Source: an uncultured Prochlorococcus sp.
GTDB taxonomy: Bacteria; Cyanobacteriota; Cyanobacteriia; PCC-6307; Cyanobiaceae
Length of the DNA stretch: 8,928 bases
NCBI GenBank assembly: GCA_913041805.1
Contig: CAJWIZ010000019.1
Location: 1-8,928, forward strand
Reading direction: 5' to 3'
Shown here piece by piece: positions 1 through 6,648 of the stretch. Position 1 is the stretch's first letter; every line of letters starts with the position of its first letter. Position numbers and translations under genes: made by a program. Below the pieces are notes generated by a model. That model was not told the origin of the DNA and made no database searches. It worked only from the letters and a program-made list of their open reading frames with translations.

Positions 1-839
1 CTATTCACCAATGCATCAGGTATCTTTTCTAATTTCGAGTACATCGATAGCGGATCTTCTTTCAAACCAACTGTATTGCCTAAGCTTTTACTCATTTTCT
101 GAACTCCATCCAAGCCAATCAAAATCGGTAATAACAGACCAAATTGCTGTCTTTGATTGAAATGACGCTGCAAATCTCTACCCATTGCAACATTGAATTT
201 TTGATCAGTTCCACCAAGCTCAACATCTGCTTTGACTGCCACTGAGTCATAGCCCTGTAGGAGTGGATATAAAAGCTCATGCAAAGAGATAGGTATACCA
301 GCATCAAAACGATTACCAAAATTCTCTTTCGCAAGCATCTGACCAATTGTTGCAGTACTAAGTAAGTCAATAACTTGCGCAAGATCTAGATCAGGCAGCC
401 ATTCACTATTACGACGAATTTCTAAACGGCCAGGCGTCGAAAAATCCAATAAAGATTTCTCTGGTGACTGCCCAAAGCCAAGTTGATCTAAATAGGTATT
501 TGCATTTTGTTCTACTTGATCAGCAGTTAACTGAACTCTTGTTTTGCTCTTCCCTGATGGATCACCTATACGAGCTGTGAAATCTCCAATAATCAAAACA
601 GCAGTATGACCTGCATCTTGAAAAGCACGAAGCTTGCGAAAAAGAATGCTATGGCCTAAATGAATTTCACTAGAAGTGGGATCGATGCCCAGTTTGACCC
701 TCAAAGGCTTTTGAAATTCTGAAGACTCATGAAGTCGCCAAGCTAAATTCTTTTCCGGTTCATCACTTAACCCCAAAGGGAAAAGATCTGCTATTCCCCT
801 CTCAAGCCATTCGGGTAACAAACTTGTCTTCTCCGGCAT
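1..839 (-). CDS. tyrS: Tyrosyl-tRNA synthetase, partial (C-terminus outside window)
   Basis: Charges tRNA-Tyr with tyrosine in the cytoplasm; class I aminoacyl-tRNA synthetase. I translated the minus frame from the ATG at 839-837 ([11 protein letters not shown]...). It stays open to the window edge, giving 279 full codons out of roughly 410 expected for the bacterial family. The class I signature is HLGH at residues 60-63, preceded by GIDPTSS. The tyrosine/adenylate pocket motif GGTDQKFN is at about 209-216. The second class I motif KMSKS is at 248-252 (bases 84-98). All three are intact. The missing part would hold the anticodon-binding and S4-like RNA-binding regions. The HxGH plus KMSKS combination fits the TyrZ-like subfamily better than the E. 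coli TyrS type (inference). The gene lies 47 bases downstream of the DUF1825 gene on the same strand and may share its transcript. No strong Shine-Dalgarno sequence precedes the ATG. Identity is essentially certain. Confidence 0.97.
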   Translation of the reverse strand, partial: MPEKTSLLPEWLERGIADLFPLGLSDEPEKNLAWRLHESSEFQKPLRVKLGIDPTSSEIHLGHSILFRKLRAFQDAGHTAVLIIGDFTARIGDPSGKSKTRVQLTADQVEQNANTYLDQLGFGQSPEKSLLDFSTPGRLEIRRNSEWLPDLDLAQVIDLLSTATIGQMLAKENFGNRFDAGIPISLHELLYPLLQGYDSVAVKADVELGGTDQKFNVAMGRDLQRHFNQRQQFGLLLPILIGLDGVQKMSKSLGNTVGLKEDPLSMYSKLEKIPDALVN

Positions 840-886
840 AGGGGAATCATCTCAAATTGTGCGGATAGTAAAGGGTAATAATCAAA

Positions 887-1213
887 TCAACTAGAAGATT
901 GTTCTAATTGCGATTTCATCCTGTTCAAGGTTGTATTCATTTGATCAAACATCTGTTCGGGTGTAATTCCAAATTGACCCAATTGAGTCCTCAGTTGCTC
1001 GACAGTCATTTTTGCCTGAAAGTCTTCTGAAAGCTCAAATCTCTTCATGAACACCCTATAACGTTCCATCAAGGCTTCCATAGTGTCTATAAACATCTTT
1101 TTACCCTCTCTATCAAATTTCCCATAATCAGACCCCAGCTTCATAAGTTCCTGGTAATCAGTAAAAAGCCTTTTAGCCTCTTCCTGAACAATCTCGGATT
1201 CAAAAAAAGCCAT
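887..1213 (-). CDS. DUF1825 family protein (cyanobacterial conserved, unknown function)
   Basis: A 108-residue soluble protein that I recognise as the cyanobacterial DUF1825 family; no function is known to me. Landmarks are the start MAFFESEIVQEEAKRLF, the GKFDREGKK segment at residues 31-39, a helix-rich centre with YRVFMKRFELSEDF at 52-65, and the QLGQFGITPEQMFDQM stretch at 77-92. The acidic/basic heptad-like pattern suggests an all-helical protein. There is no signal peptide or membrane segment. The length matches the family as I remember it. The ATG at 1213-1211 is supported by AAAGGA at 1225-1220, six bases upstream. It is the first gene of a probable two-gene unit with tyrS and is divergent from the GIY-YIG gene. 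A structural or regulatory role cannot be told from sequence. Confidence 0.92.
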   Translation of the reverse strand: MAFFESEIVQEEAKRLFTDYQELMKLGSDYGKFDREGKKMFIDTMEALMERYRVFMKRFELSEDFQAKMTVEQLRTQLGQFGITPEQMFDQMNTTLNRMKSQLEQSSS

Positions 1214-1406
1214 TATTGATCCTTTAAGTTAATTTCCTTTGTTTGTGCAGCTTTTGAGCCACAAAAATAAAGCTAGGCATCTTAGAAATGAAAAGACTGA
1301 TTTAGTTCGACATGATAATGAATTAGGTCCGAATAAAGGCTATAAAAAGAATTAGTAGTAATTCTCCTCACAATTTAGACAAAAAGAAAGTAGGGGAATC
1401 TGACCA
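1214..1406. promoter_or_regulatory. Divergent intergenic region with promoters for both flanking units
   Basis: These 193 bases separate two divergently read units, so promoters in both directions are expected (inference from layout). On the plus strand TATAAA at 1341-1346 is a possible -10 box and the interrupted palindrome AATTA-GTAG-TAATT (1350-1363) lies where transcription would start. The plus-strand gene has a Shine-Dalgarno-like AGGGGA at 1392-1397, nine bases before its ATG. GATAAT at 1314-1319 is another -10-like hexamer. No convincing -35 box accompanies either. On the minus strand I see only weak AT-rich candidates. No tRNA or recognised small RNA is visible. Confidence 0.4.
1242..1265. 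repeat. Small hairpin in the leader of the DUF1825 gene
   Basis: TTTGTG (1242-1247) pairs perfectly with CACAAA (1260-1265). Inside it, after a two-base bulge (CA), GCT (1250-1252) pairs with AGC (1257-1259) around a TTTG loop. On the minus strand the hairpin lies 28 bases before the DUF1825 start codon and upstream of its Shine-Dalgarno sequence, so it could be a leader structure. It has no U-tract on either strand, so a terminator is unlikely. It may be chance in AT-rich DNA. Confidence 0.35.
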
Positions 1407-2006
1407 ATGAACAGATCTAAACGACAAGGAAATTTATTCTCAAGTAGTACCTCCCCCATTGGAATCACTAACAGCCATGCAGAAATCAATCTCAGCAAAG
1501 ACCTTTTAACAAACTGGCAAAAAAGGATCTACAAATATCAGGAAAATCTTTTTCAGCTAATTCCTAGCAACCATGAGCAAGGTTCTCTTTTCCCACAAGC
1601 CGAGAATACTTCTTACAAAACTCTTGAGCCTTTAAGTCTTACGCCACTACCTCTTAGCTTTTGGAGGTGGCCCGATGCTCCTCACTATGGTCCTGCAATT
1701 TATATGGTTATGGACCGTCTAGAAAATTGTGACTCACACATACTGCTATACATCGGAGAAACACTCTTTGCAGATCGCAGGTGGAAAGGTGAACATGACT
1801 GCAAGGCTTATGTTGCTTCTTATTCTGAAGCTCTCAATGATGCAGGGATCAAAAGTCAACTAAGCATTCGTTTCTGGTCTGATGTCCCAGTCAACACGAA
1901 GTTACGCAGAAAATTAGAGCAACAACTTATAAAGCATTGGCTTCCACCATTTAACAAAGAGACAAGGGCAAGATGGAATACTCCTTTTACTACTGAGTTG
2001 AGCTAA
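1407..2006 (+). CDS. Stand-alone GIY-YIG nuclease-like protein with three N-terminal QxxLF motifs
   Basis: A 199-residue protein. Residues about 95-185 resemble a GIY-YIG endonuclease domain: AIYMV at 97-101 (GIY position), LLYIGET at 113-119 (YIG), Arg125 exactly ten residues after Tyr115, then Glu171 (LEQQLIKHW) and Asn183 (LPPFNKETR). The Tyr-to-Arg spacing of 10 and Glu-to-Asn spacing of 12 match those I recall for the UvrC N-terminal nuclease (Y29, R39, E76, N88), so the active site looks intact. His130 and Tyr135 follow the Arg, as in many family members. The first ~75 residues look disordered, have no known domain and carry QGNLF (7-11), QENLF (45-49) and QGSLF (58-62). There is no signal peptide or membrane segment. 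The ATG at 1407 has AGGGGA nine bases upstream. pepA follows after 37 bases and may be cotranscribed. A role in DNA cleavage or repair is inferred; the substrate is unknown. I believe homologues occur in marine picocyanobacteria, usually labelled hypothetical. Confidence 0.78.
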   Translation: MNRSKRQGNLFSSSTSPIGITNSHAEINLSKDLLTNWQKRIYKYQENLFQLIPSNHEQGSLFPQAENTSYKTLEPLSLTPLPLSFWRWPDAPHYGPAIYMVMDRLENCDSHILLYIGETLFADRRWKGEHDCKAYVASYSEALNDAGIKSQLSIRFWSDVPVNTKLRRKLEQQLIKHWLPPFNKETRARWNTPFTTELS

Positions 2007-2043
2007 ATAAACGACTAGCATTATTCAACTAAACCTATAGCAA

Positions 2044-3522
2044 ATGGAAATCACCCTCAGTTCTGCAGGGCTAAAAGATTGGGATGGGTCAGTGCTCATT
2101 ATTGGAATTTTTGAGGGAGAGCTCGAAAAACAAATCCAATCCTTTGCTTTGCCTTATAAAAGTTACTTGAACCATCGAATAAAAGAACAAAATTTCAACG
2201 CAAAAGTAGGCGAAATTACATGTTTTGATTTGCCTGAAAACTCTCCAAGAAAATTGATCCTTGTAGGGCTTGGAGAAGCTAAAGATTTGCTGATCAATGA
2301 TCTTCGAAATGCAGCCGCTTTAAGCGCACGTGCAAGCGTAGGCAACAATGGCAAATTAGGCATTTATTTTCCATGGGACCTTTTTGAGCCTGAATCAGCA
2401 ACTAAAGCTGTAGGAGAAGCAATCAGACTTGCATTGTTCAAAGATCTCCGATTCAAAAGTAACCCTGATCCGTTTCTGAAAGCAGATGTAGTTGAACTAA
2501 TTGGAATCAACAAATCAGCAGAAAAAAGCTTGAGCACAATCTCACCTATATGTTCTGGAGTAGAGCTTGCAAGAGAACTGGTAGGTGCTCCCCCAAATAG
2601 CATTACGCCTACTACTCTTGCTGAAGCAGCAGTTCAAATTTCAAAGGAATATAGCCTTGAAGCAAAAGTTCTAAACAAAGAAGAATGTGAAGCGAAAGGC
2701 ATGGGTGCCTACTTAGCGGTTGCCCAAGGGTCAGATCTTGAACCAAAATTTATTCATCTTATCTATAAAACAAAAGGTCCAATCAAACGGCGACTAGCAA
2801 TGGTTGGCAAAGGACTAACCTTTGACTCAGGTGGATACAACTTAAAAGTTGGAGCCGCCCAAATTGACATGATGAAATTTGACATGGGTGGCAGCGCTGC
2901 TGTCATAGGAGCAGCAAGAGCAATAGCAGAGCTCAAACCGGCAAATCTAGAAGCTCATTTCATAGTGGCAGCCTGCGAAAACATGATCAATGGCTCTGCT
3001 GTGCATCCTGGCGACATAGTGAAAGCATCCAACGGCAAAACCATAGAAATCAATAACACTGATGCAGAAGGCCGACTAACACTTGCTGATGCACTTGTTT
3101 ATGCATGTGCACTCGAGCCCGATGCAATAGTGGACCTGGCTACTCTTACAGGTGCCTGTGTAATTGCTCTAGGAGATGAAATTGCCGGACTTTGGACGGA
3201 AAACGACCAATTAGCAGCCGAATTAATCAATGCCGCAAATGACTCAGGTGAAGGCATATGGCGTATGCCTCTACAGAGATCATATAAAGAAGGGCTTAAA
3301 TCAATGCTTGCAGATATTAAAAATACTGGTCCTAGAGCTGGCGGATCAATCACTGCTGGCCTTTTCCTTCAGGAATTTGTCCAAAAATCAATTCCATGGG
3401 CGCACATTGATATTGCAGGGACAGTTTGGGCAGAAAAAGATCGAGGACTAGATCCTGCAGGAGCAACTGGTTACGGCGTCCGCACATTAGTAAAATGGGC
3501 TTGTGACCAAGCAAATAAATAA
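2044..3522 (+). CDS. pepA: Leucyl aminopeptidase (peptidase family M17)
   Basis: Cytosolic aminopeptidase that removes N-terminal residues from peptides with a two-metal centre; family members act as hexamers in peptide turnover. The 492 residues match the family length. Residues 1 to about 170 form the variable N-terminal domain and about 170-492 the catalytic domain. Metal and catalytic residues are all visible: Lys256 and Asp261 in GKGLTFDSGG, Lys268, Asp280 in KFDMGG, and Asp340, Glu342 and Arg344 in the family signature NTDAEGRL (338-345). They correspond to E. coli PepA K270, D275, K282, D293, D352, E354 and R356, with one extra residue between Lys268 and Asp280. ATLTGAC at 366-372 and the C-terminal WAHIDIAGT at 452-460 are also typical. 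There is no signal peptide. The ATG at 2044 has no good Shine-Dalgarno sequence, yet no alternative start would keep a normal N-terminal domain. It lies 37 bases behind the GIY-YIG gene and converges with the minus-strand 70-residue gene. Confidence 0.98.
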   Translation: MEITLSSAGLKDWDGSVLIIGIFEGELEKQIQSFALPYKSYLNHRIKEQNFNAKVGEITCFDLPENSPRKLILVGLGEAKDLLINDLRNAAALSARASVGNNGKLGIYFPWDLFEPESATKAVGEAIRLALFKDLRFKSNPDPFLKADVVELIGINKSAEKSLSTISPICSGVELARELVGAPPNSITPTTLAEAAVQISKEYSLEAKVLNKEECEAKGMGAYLAVAQGSDLEPKFIHLIYKTKGPIKRRLAMVGKGLTFDSGGYNLKVGAAQIDMMKFDMGGSAAVIGAARAIAELKPANLEAHFIVAACENMINGSAVHPGDIVKASNGKTIEINNTDAEGRLTLADALVYACALEPDAIVDLATLTGACVIALGDEIAGLWTENDQLAAELINAANDSGEGIWRMPLQRSYKEGLKSMLADIKNTGPRAGGSITAGLFLQEFVQKSIPWAHIDIAGTVWAEKDRGLDPAGATGYGVRTLVKWACDQANK

Positions 3523-3638
3523 GCTTAAAAGTAACTATCTATATAGAAAATAGAACCTGTTTCCAGTGCTTTTATAAAAAATAATTTCAAGTAAAAATAG
3601 ATTAAGCCTATCTAAATACAAACCTTATACAACAAGCA
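3523..3638. other. Convergent intergenic region after pepA
   Basis: These 116 AT-rich bases lie between pepA (plus) and the 70-residue gene (minus), so transcripts from both sides should end here. For pepA I see only a poor candidate: AAAAG (3527-3531) with ACT (3534-3536) can pair with AGT (3565-3567) and CTTTT (3569-3573) around a 28-base loop, not a convincing terminator. The minus-strand candidate is listed separately. No small gene with a plausible start is visible. Confidence 0.5.
3593..3614 (-). terminator. Weak intrinsic terminator for the 70-residue gene
   Basis: Read on the minus strand, TAGAT (3614-3610) pairs with ATCTA (3602-3598) around a seven-base loop and is followed at once by five U (3597-3593). 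It begins 24 bases past the stop codon of the 70-residue gene. The stem has five pairs with only one G-C, so it is weak, but the placement and the immediate U-tract support the call. Confidence 0.4.
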
Positions 3639-3851
3639 TCATGATGCTGCCGCACTAAATGCCTGATCCCTTTCTTGCACCCTTTCAGCGAAAGATCTTT
3701 GATGAGGAGCTTCCAAAGCATGTATTTGCCATCGCGCCCTATCGGTACAAGAAGACAAAACCCTATCTAAATCATCAGATGCCTGCTTAGGACTTAGATA
3801 AGGCCCAACATGCCTAGTCACTAGCCCATCTTTGACTGTTAGCAGATACAT
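3639..3851 (-). CDS. Conserved-looking small hypothetical protein (70 aa)
   Basis: A 70-residue protein I do not recognise as a named family, though I believe similar short proteins occur at this place in marine picocyanobacteria. It starts MYLLTVKDGLVTRHVGPYLS, which looks like two short beta strands with a turn. A likely helix follows (PKQASDDLDRVLSSC, 21-35), then a strand (RWQIHALEAP, 40-49) and a charged C-terminal helix (RSFAERVQERDQAFSAAAS, 52-70). A small beta-alpha-beta-alpha fold is possible. There is one Cys (35) and one Trp (41), and no signal peptide or membrane segment. The best support for a real gene is AAGGAGAT at 3861-3854, directly before the ATG at 3851-3849. An ATG inside that ribosome site opens another frame and is less well placed. 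The gene is read after the msrA operon, 130 bases from the msrA stop, with a possible terminator between, so it probably has its own promoter. Function unknown. Confidence 0.8.
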   Translation of the reverse strand: MYLLTVKDGLVTRHVGPYLSPKQASDDLDRVLSSCTDRARWQIHALEAPHQRSFAERVQERDQAFSAAAS

Positions 3852-3853
3852 AC

Positions 3854-3861
3854 ATCTCCTT
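3854..3861 (-). promoter_or_regulatory. Strong Shine-Dalgarno site of the 70-residue gene
   Basis: On the minus strand AAGGAGAT lies just before the ATG at 3851, with the GGAG core four bases from the start. It is the closest match to the anti-Shine-Dalgarno consensus that I see in the window, where most genes have weak or no sites, and it decides the start in favour of 3851. Confidence 0.7.
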
Positions 3862-3930
3862 CACTTAACCGCGGATGAATGTTAATAGCTCCACAAAGAG
3901 AAGGAATAGGAGGAAAGCCGAATCTTCATC

Positions 3931-3959
3931 GAAAAAAATACCTAGAAGCGGAAACTTCT
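3931..3959 (-). terminator. Possible intrinsic terminator at the end of the bamA-lpx-msrA operon
   Basis: On the minus strand AGAAG (3959-3955) pairs with CTTCT (3948-3944) around the six-base loop TTTCCG. After five bases (AGGTA) comes a run of seven T (3938-3932). It starts 22 bases past the msrA stop codon. The short stem and the gap before the T-run make it a weak terminator, but the position is right for the end of the operon and would insulate the 70-residue gene. Confidence 0.4.
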
Positions 3960-3981
3960 TAAGGTTTTCATTATATTTGGG

Positions 3982-4617
3982 CTACTTCTCTGGCCATGCG
4001 GCATTTGTTCTTGCATTTTCTCCCCAAACCTCATCTAAGCGTCTATCACGGCCGCAGCTATTACGATAAAAACTATATTTCAAGCGATTCCGTTCAGCAA
4101 AATTCTGGTGATATTGCTCTGCCATCCAAAACATTTTTGCATCTTGAACCTTGACCTTGATTCTTCCAATTGGTTGATCCAACTCTCTTGCAGCATCTTG
4201 AATACTTTGCATTGCTTCCTCCCTCTGACTATCACCTTGAGTGAAAACTACTGGCCTATAAGAATCACCTCGGTCACAAAATTGCCCTTCGCCATCCAGT
4301 GGGTCAATATTGCGCCAAAAACTCCTTAGCAGACTCTTATAAGCAACTTTTTCAGTATCAAAATTTACAATTACAGCCTCTTGATGGCCCTTGTGATTTT
4401 TATAAGTTGGGCTAGCCAATTCACCGCCGGTATAGCCACTATCAACAGACAAAACACCAGGCAAATCCTCTAGGTCATGCTCTAAACACCAAAAACAGCC
4501 CCCAGCAAAAACAGCCTCCTTCTGACTAGCTTCTACAAAATTTGGTGAGCCAAACAAGAAAATGGAAGCAAGAATAAGCAGAAAGCAAGACTTAAAACAA
4601 TTGAGCATGGTCTTCAT
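3982..4617 (-). CDS. msrA: Peptide methionine-(S)-S-oxide reductase, probably exported
   Basis: Reduces methionine-S-sulfoxide in proteins back to methionine. The catalytic motif GCFWC is at residues 40-44 with nucleophile Cys41 preceded by AVFAG. Further family motifs are GYTGG (61-65), GHQEAV (77-82) with the catalytic Glu80, [11 protein letters not shown] (115-125) with the conserved Tyr120, and AEQYHQNF (167-173). Cys188 in NSCGRDRR near the C-terminus is the likely resolving cysteine; Cys44 and Cys114 are other candidates. Residues 1-30 form a likely signal peptide: Lys2 and Lys9, a hydrophobic core at about 12-22, and a VEA end before Ser31. The enzyme would then act in the periplasm or thylakoid lumen (inference). 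With the leader, 211 residues is close to family length. The ATG at 4617-4615 overlaps the lpxB stop by four bases (ATGA), so translation is probably coupled; Met4 is an alternative start that keeps the leader. It is the last gene of the outer-membrane operon. Confidence 0.96.
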   Translation of the reverse strand: MKTMLNCFKSCFLLILASIFLFGSPNFVEASQKEAVFAGGCFWCLEHDLEDLPGVLSVDSGYTGGELASPTYKNHKGHQEAVIVNFDTEKVAYKSLLRSFWRNIDPLDGEGQFCDRGDSYRPVVFTQGDSQREEAMQSIQDAARELDQPIGRIKVKVQDAKMFWMAEQYHQNFAERNRLKYSFYRNSCGRDRRLDEVWGENARTNAAWPEK

Positions 4618-5789
4618 GGTTGCATCAAATCCAAAATCTCTTTAGCGGCTCTTGCTGTTACACCCGGATCACCAAGAACCTTCCTAAGCCGCTTGTAACC
4701 TTCCAAGACTAAAGCTCGTTTATCAGGTTGCCCCAAGTAAATACCTGCCAATGCTGCCAATCCCTCTGGCGTGAATTCGTCTTGAACCAGCTCTGGGACC
4801 AATCTCTCCTTCAACAAAAGATTGACAGGCGAAATGTGGTCAACATTAAAGCGCAAGAGTCTTTTTGCTATAAAAGCAGTGACCCTGCTTACTTTATATC
4901 CCACGATTTGAGGAACTTCGTTCAAAGCTAATTCCATATTTACTGTGCCTGATTTACTTAAGGCAAGATCAGCGGCTGCAAACATAAAAGGTTTTAGTTC
5001 ATCAGTCTGATCGGCAGGAATAACTCTTCCTCTAACACCAGCAGAGACTAAAGCTTGATTTATTGGCTCTTCAAATTTAGATAAACCTGCAGGAACAAAA
5101 ACAAAAATAGAAGGATCATTCTCCTGAAGGAGAGCAGCAGCTTTGGCTAAAATTGGCATCAAGTAAGTAATCTCTTGAATCCTCGAAGCTGGCAATAGTA
5201 ACAAGACCTTCTGGTCAAAGTTAATACCAAGCTTTTCGATAGCTTGAGTTCTTGTTGGCAATGCCTTACAAGTATCAAGCATTGGGTGACCTACCCAAGT
5301 CACATCACCTCCTCGCTCGCGATAAAAATCGGCTTCAGTTTTAAAAATTGCAAGTATCTTATCCGTAAAACCAATTAAATCGGTTGTGCCGCCATCTCCT
5401 AATCTCCAAGCCCATTCTTGTGGAGCTATATAATAAATAATAGGAATTTCAGGTTGAGTCCTTCGTAACTTGTTGCCAATACGAATGTTAGGCCCCATGT
5501 AATCAATTAAAACAACAGCATTAGGGGGCTTATCTTTTAGATATTCCTCAACTTTATTCTGAACTTTTAATGTTGGCCAAACCAATGGCATTGCTTCTAA
5601 AAGACCAATTGCACCAATAGGAGCAGTATCTGCAATCAACTCAGCTCCAGCCGCCTTCATTCGAGGTCCTCCTATAGCAATCATTTCAAGTGGAAGTGAT
5701 CTTTTTTTTGCTTCTTCCGCCAAGGCTTTAATCAACAAGCTACCTTGCAAATCACCCGACACTTCTCCTGTACTAATAAGTAAACGCAT
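4614..5789 (-). CDS. lpxB: Lipid-A-disaccharide synthase
   Basis: Glycosyltransferase of family GT19 that joins 2,3-diacylglucosamine-1-phosphate to UDP-2,3-diacylglucosamine, giving the lipid A disaccharide and UDP at the inner face of the plasma membrane. The 391 residues compare with 382 in E. coli. Motifs in order: STGEVSGD (6-13), GGPRM (40-44), VLIDYMGPN (93-101), where Asp96 aligns with the essential Asp98 of E. coli, APQEWAWR (122-129), VGHPMLD (166-172), LLPASR (198-203), [12 protein letters not shown] (278-289) and VGYKVS (296-301). Near Asp96 the E. coli sequence APD is replaced by YMG, which I take as a lineage variant. There are no transmembrane segments; peripheral membrane attachment is expected. 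The ATG at 5789 is five bases after the lpxA stop, and the msrA start overlaps its own stop. Confidence 0.97.
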   Translation of the reverse strand: MRLLISTGEVSGDLQGSLLIKALAEEAKKRSLPLEMIAIGGPRMKAAGAELIADTAPIGAIGLLEAMPLVWPTLKVQNKVEEYLKDKPPNAVVLIDYMGPNIRIGNKLRRTQPEIPIIYYIAPQEWAWRLGDGGTTDLIGFTDKILAIFKTEADFYRERGGDVTWVGHPMLDTCKALPTRTQAIEKLGINFDQKVLLLLPASRIQEITYLMPILAKAAALLQENDPSIFVFVPAGLSKFEEPINQALVSAGVRGRVIPADQTDELKPFMFAAADLALSKSGTVNMELALNEVPQIVGYKVSRVTAFIAKRLLRFNVDHISPVNLLLKERLVPELVQDEFTPEGLAALAGIYLGQPDKRALVLEGYKRLRKVLGDPGVTARAAKEILDLMQP

Positions 5790-5794
5790 AACTA

Positions 5795-6643
5795 TTAATT
5801 TAATCTCATCACTGGCATTGGCCCACGTCTACCTTTCTGAATAGAAGCAGAAAGAAAATCACAAAGATGAGCTGAAGCAGACATTAATTTTTGTTCTCTA
5901 GCTAAATCAATCGCTTTAGAAAGTACATTGTTAGAACGAAATAATAATGTCCAGATTTCTTGTAATTGCTTGGATTCATTACTATCACGACTTTCAATAC
6001 CACTACGTCGTAGGCCAACTCGATTCAACCCTCTTAATCGACCTGGATGCCCTTCAACTAAGCAATAAGGTGGGACATCTCTATCAACCCTTGTCATGCC
6101 ACCTACCATTGCTAAACCACCAATATGAACAAATTGATGAATACCCAAACACCCTCCAATTACTGCTCTATCTTCAATAACTACATGACCTGCAACTTGT
6201 ATTCCATTAGACATAACTATTCGATTGCCAAGTAAACAGTTATGTCCTAAATGACAATAAGCCATTAACAAATTGCCATTGCCAATTCTTGTTTCTTCAC
6301 CTTCTTCAGTTGCTCTATTAATAGTTACACATTCTCTAATCGTATTGTTATCTCCTATAAAGACCTCAGTTGGCGCACCTTTATATTTCAGATCTTGAGG
6401 TTCAAGCCCCAAACATGCTCCAGGGAAAATCTTATTTTGAGCCCCAATTGTTAATCTTCCATCAAGAACTACATTTGGCCCAATCCAAGTATTAGCTCCT
6501 ATCTTCACGCCGGCACCAACCACAGATCCAGGACCAATAATTACACCTCGTTCAAGCTCTGCTTGCGAATCGACCACTGCCAAAGGGTGCACTTGAGGTG
6601 GCTTATCAATAGTCAATGTAGAAGGATTAAAAGACTCACTCAT
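5795..6643 (-). CDS. lpxA: UDP-N-acetylglucosamine acyltransferase
   Basis: First step of lipid A synthesis: transfers a 3-hydroxyacyl chain from acyl carrier protein to the 3-OH of UDP-GlcNAc. Of 282 residues, about 20-210 are imperfect hexapeptide repeats (for example [20 protein letters not shown]) forming a left-handed beta helix; the rest is a helical C-terminal domain. Conserved histidines are His131, His134 (aligned with catalytic His125 of E. coli), His153 (VAGHV) and His169 (GIHQF). Gly182 aligns with the E. coli acyl-ruler residue Gly173, so a long hydroxyacyl chain may fit (inference). I chose the ATG at 6643-6641, five bases past the fabZ stop; the frame extends upstream to 6685, but that would overlap fabZ by 37 bases and add residues without family resemblance. 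The TAA stop is followed at once by an in-frame TAG. Confidence 0.96.
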   Translation of the reverse strand: MSESFNPSTLTIDKPPQVHPLAVVDSQAELERGVIIGPGSVVGAGVKIGANTWIGPNVVLDGRLTIGAQNKIFPGACLGLEPQDLKYKGAPTEVFIGDNNTIRECVTINRATEEGEETRIGNGNLLMAYCHLGHNCLLGNRIVMSNGIQVAGHVVIEDRAVIGGCLGIHQFVHIGGLAMVGGMTRVDRDVPPYCLVEGHPGRLRGLNRVGLRRSGIESRDSNESKQLQEIWTLLFRSNNVLSKAIDLAREQKLMSASAHLCDFLSASIQKGRRGPMPVMRLN

Positions 6644-6648
6644 GAGAT

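Noticed and set aside
119..382. 87-residue hydrophobic open frame on the minus strand
   Set aside because: It lies wholly inside tyrS in another frame, and tyrS has clear motifs across the same bases.
2163..2603. Two minus-strand open frames antisense to pepA
   Set aside because: pepA is certain on the plus strand here; these frames lack ribosome sites and domains.
3875..4069. 64-residue plus-strand open frame rich in Arg, Lys and Ser
   Set aside because: Its 3' half is antisense to the conserved C-terminus of msrA, there is no ribosome site, and the composition looks like a shadow frame.
4614..4617. Possible frameshift or fusion between lpxB and msrA
   Set aside because: The ATGA overlap is a normal coupled junction: LpxB has its full length and MsrA its own start and leader.
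5947..6180. 77-residue plus-strand open frame
   Set aside because: Fully antisense to lpxA, with no start context and no recognisable domain.
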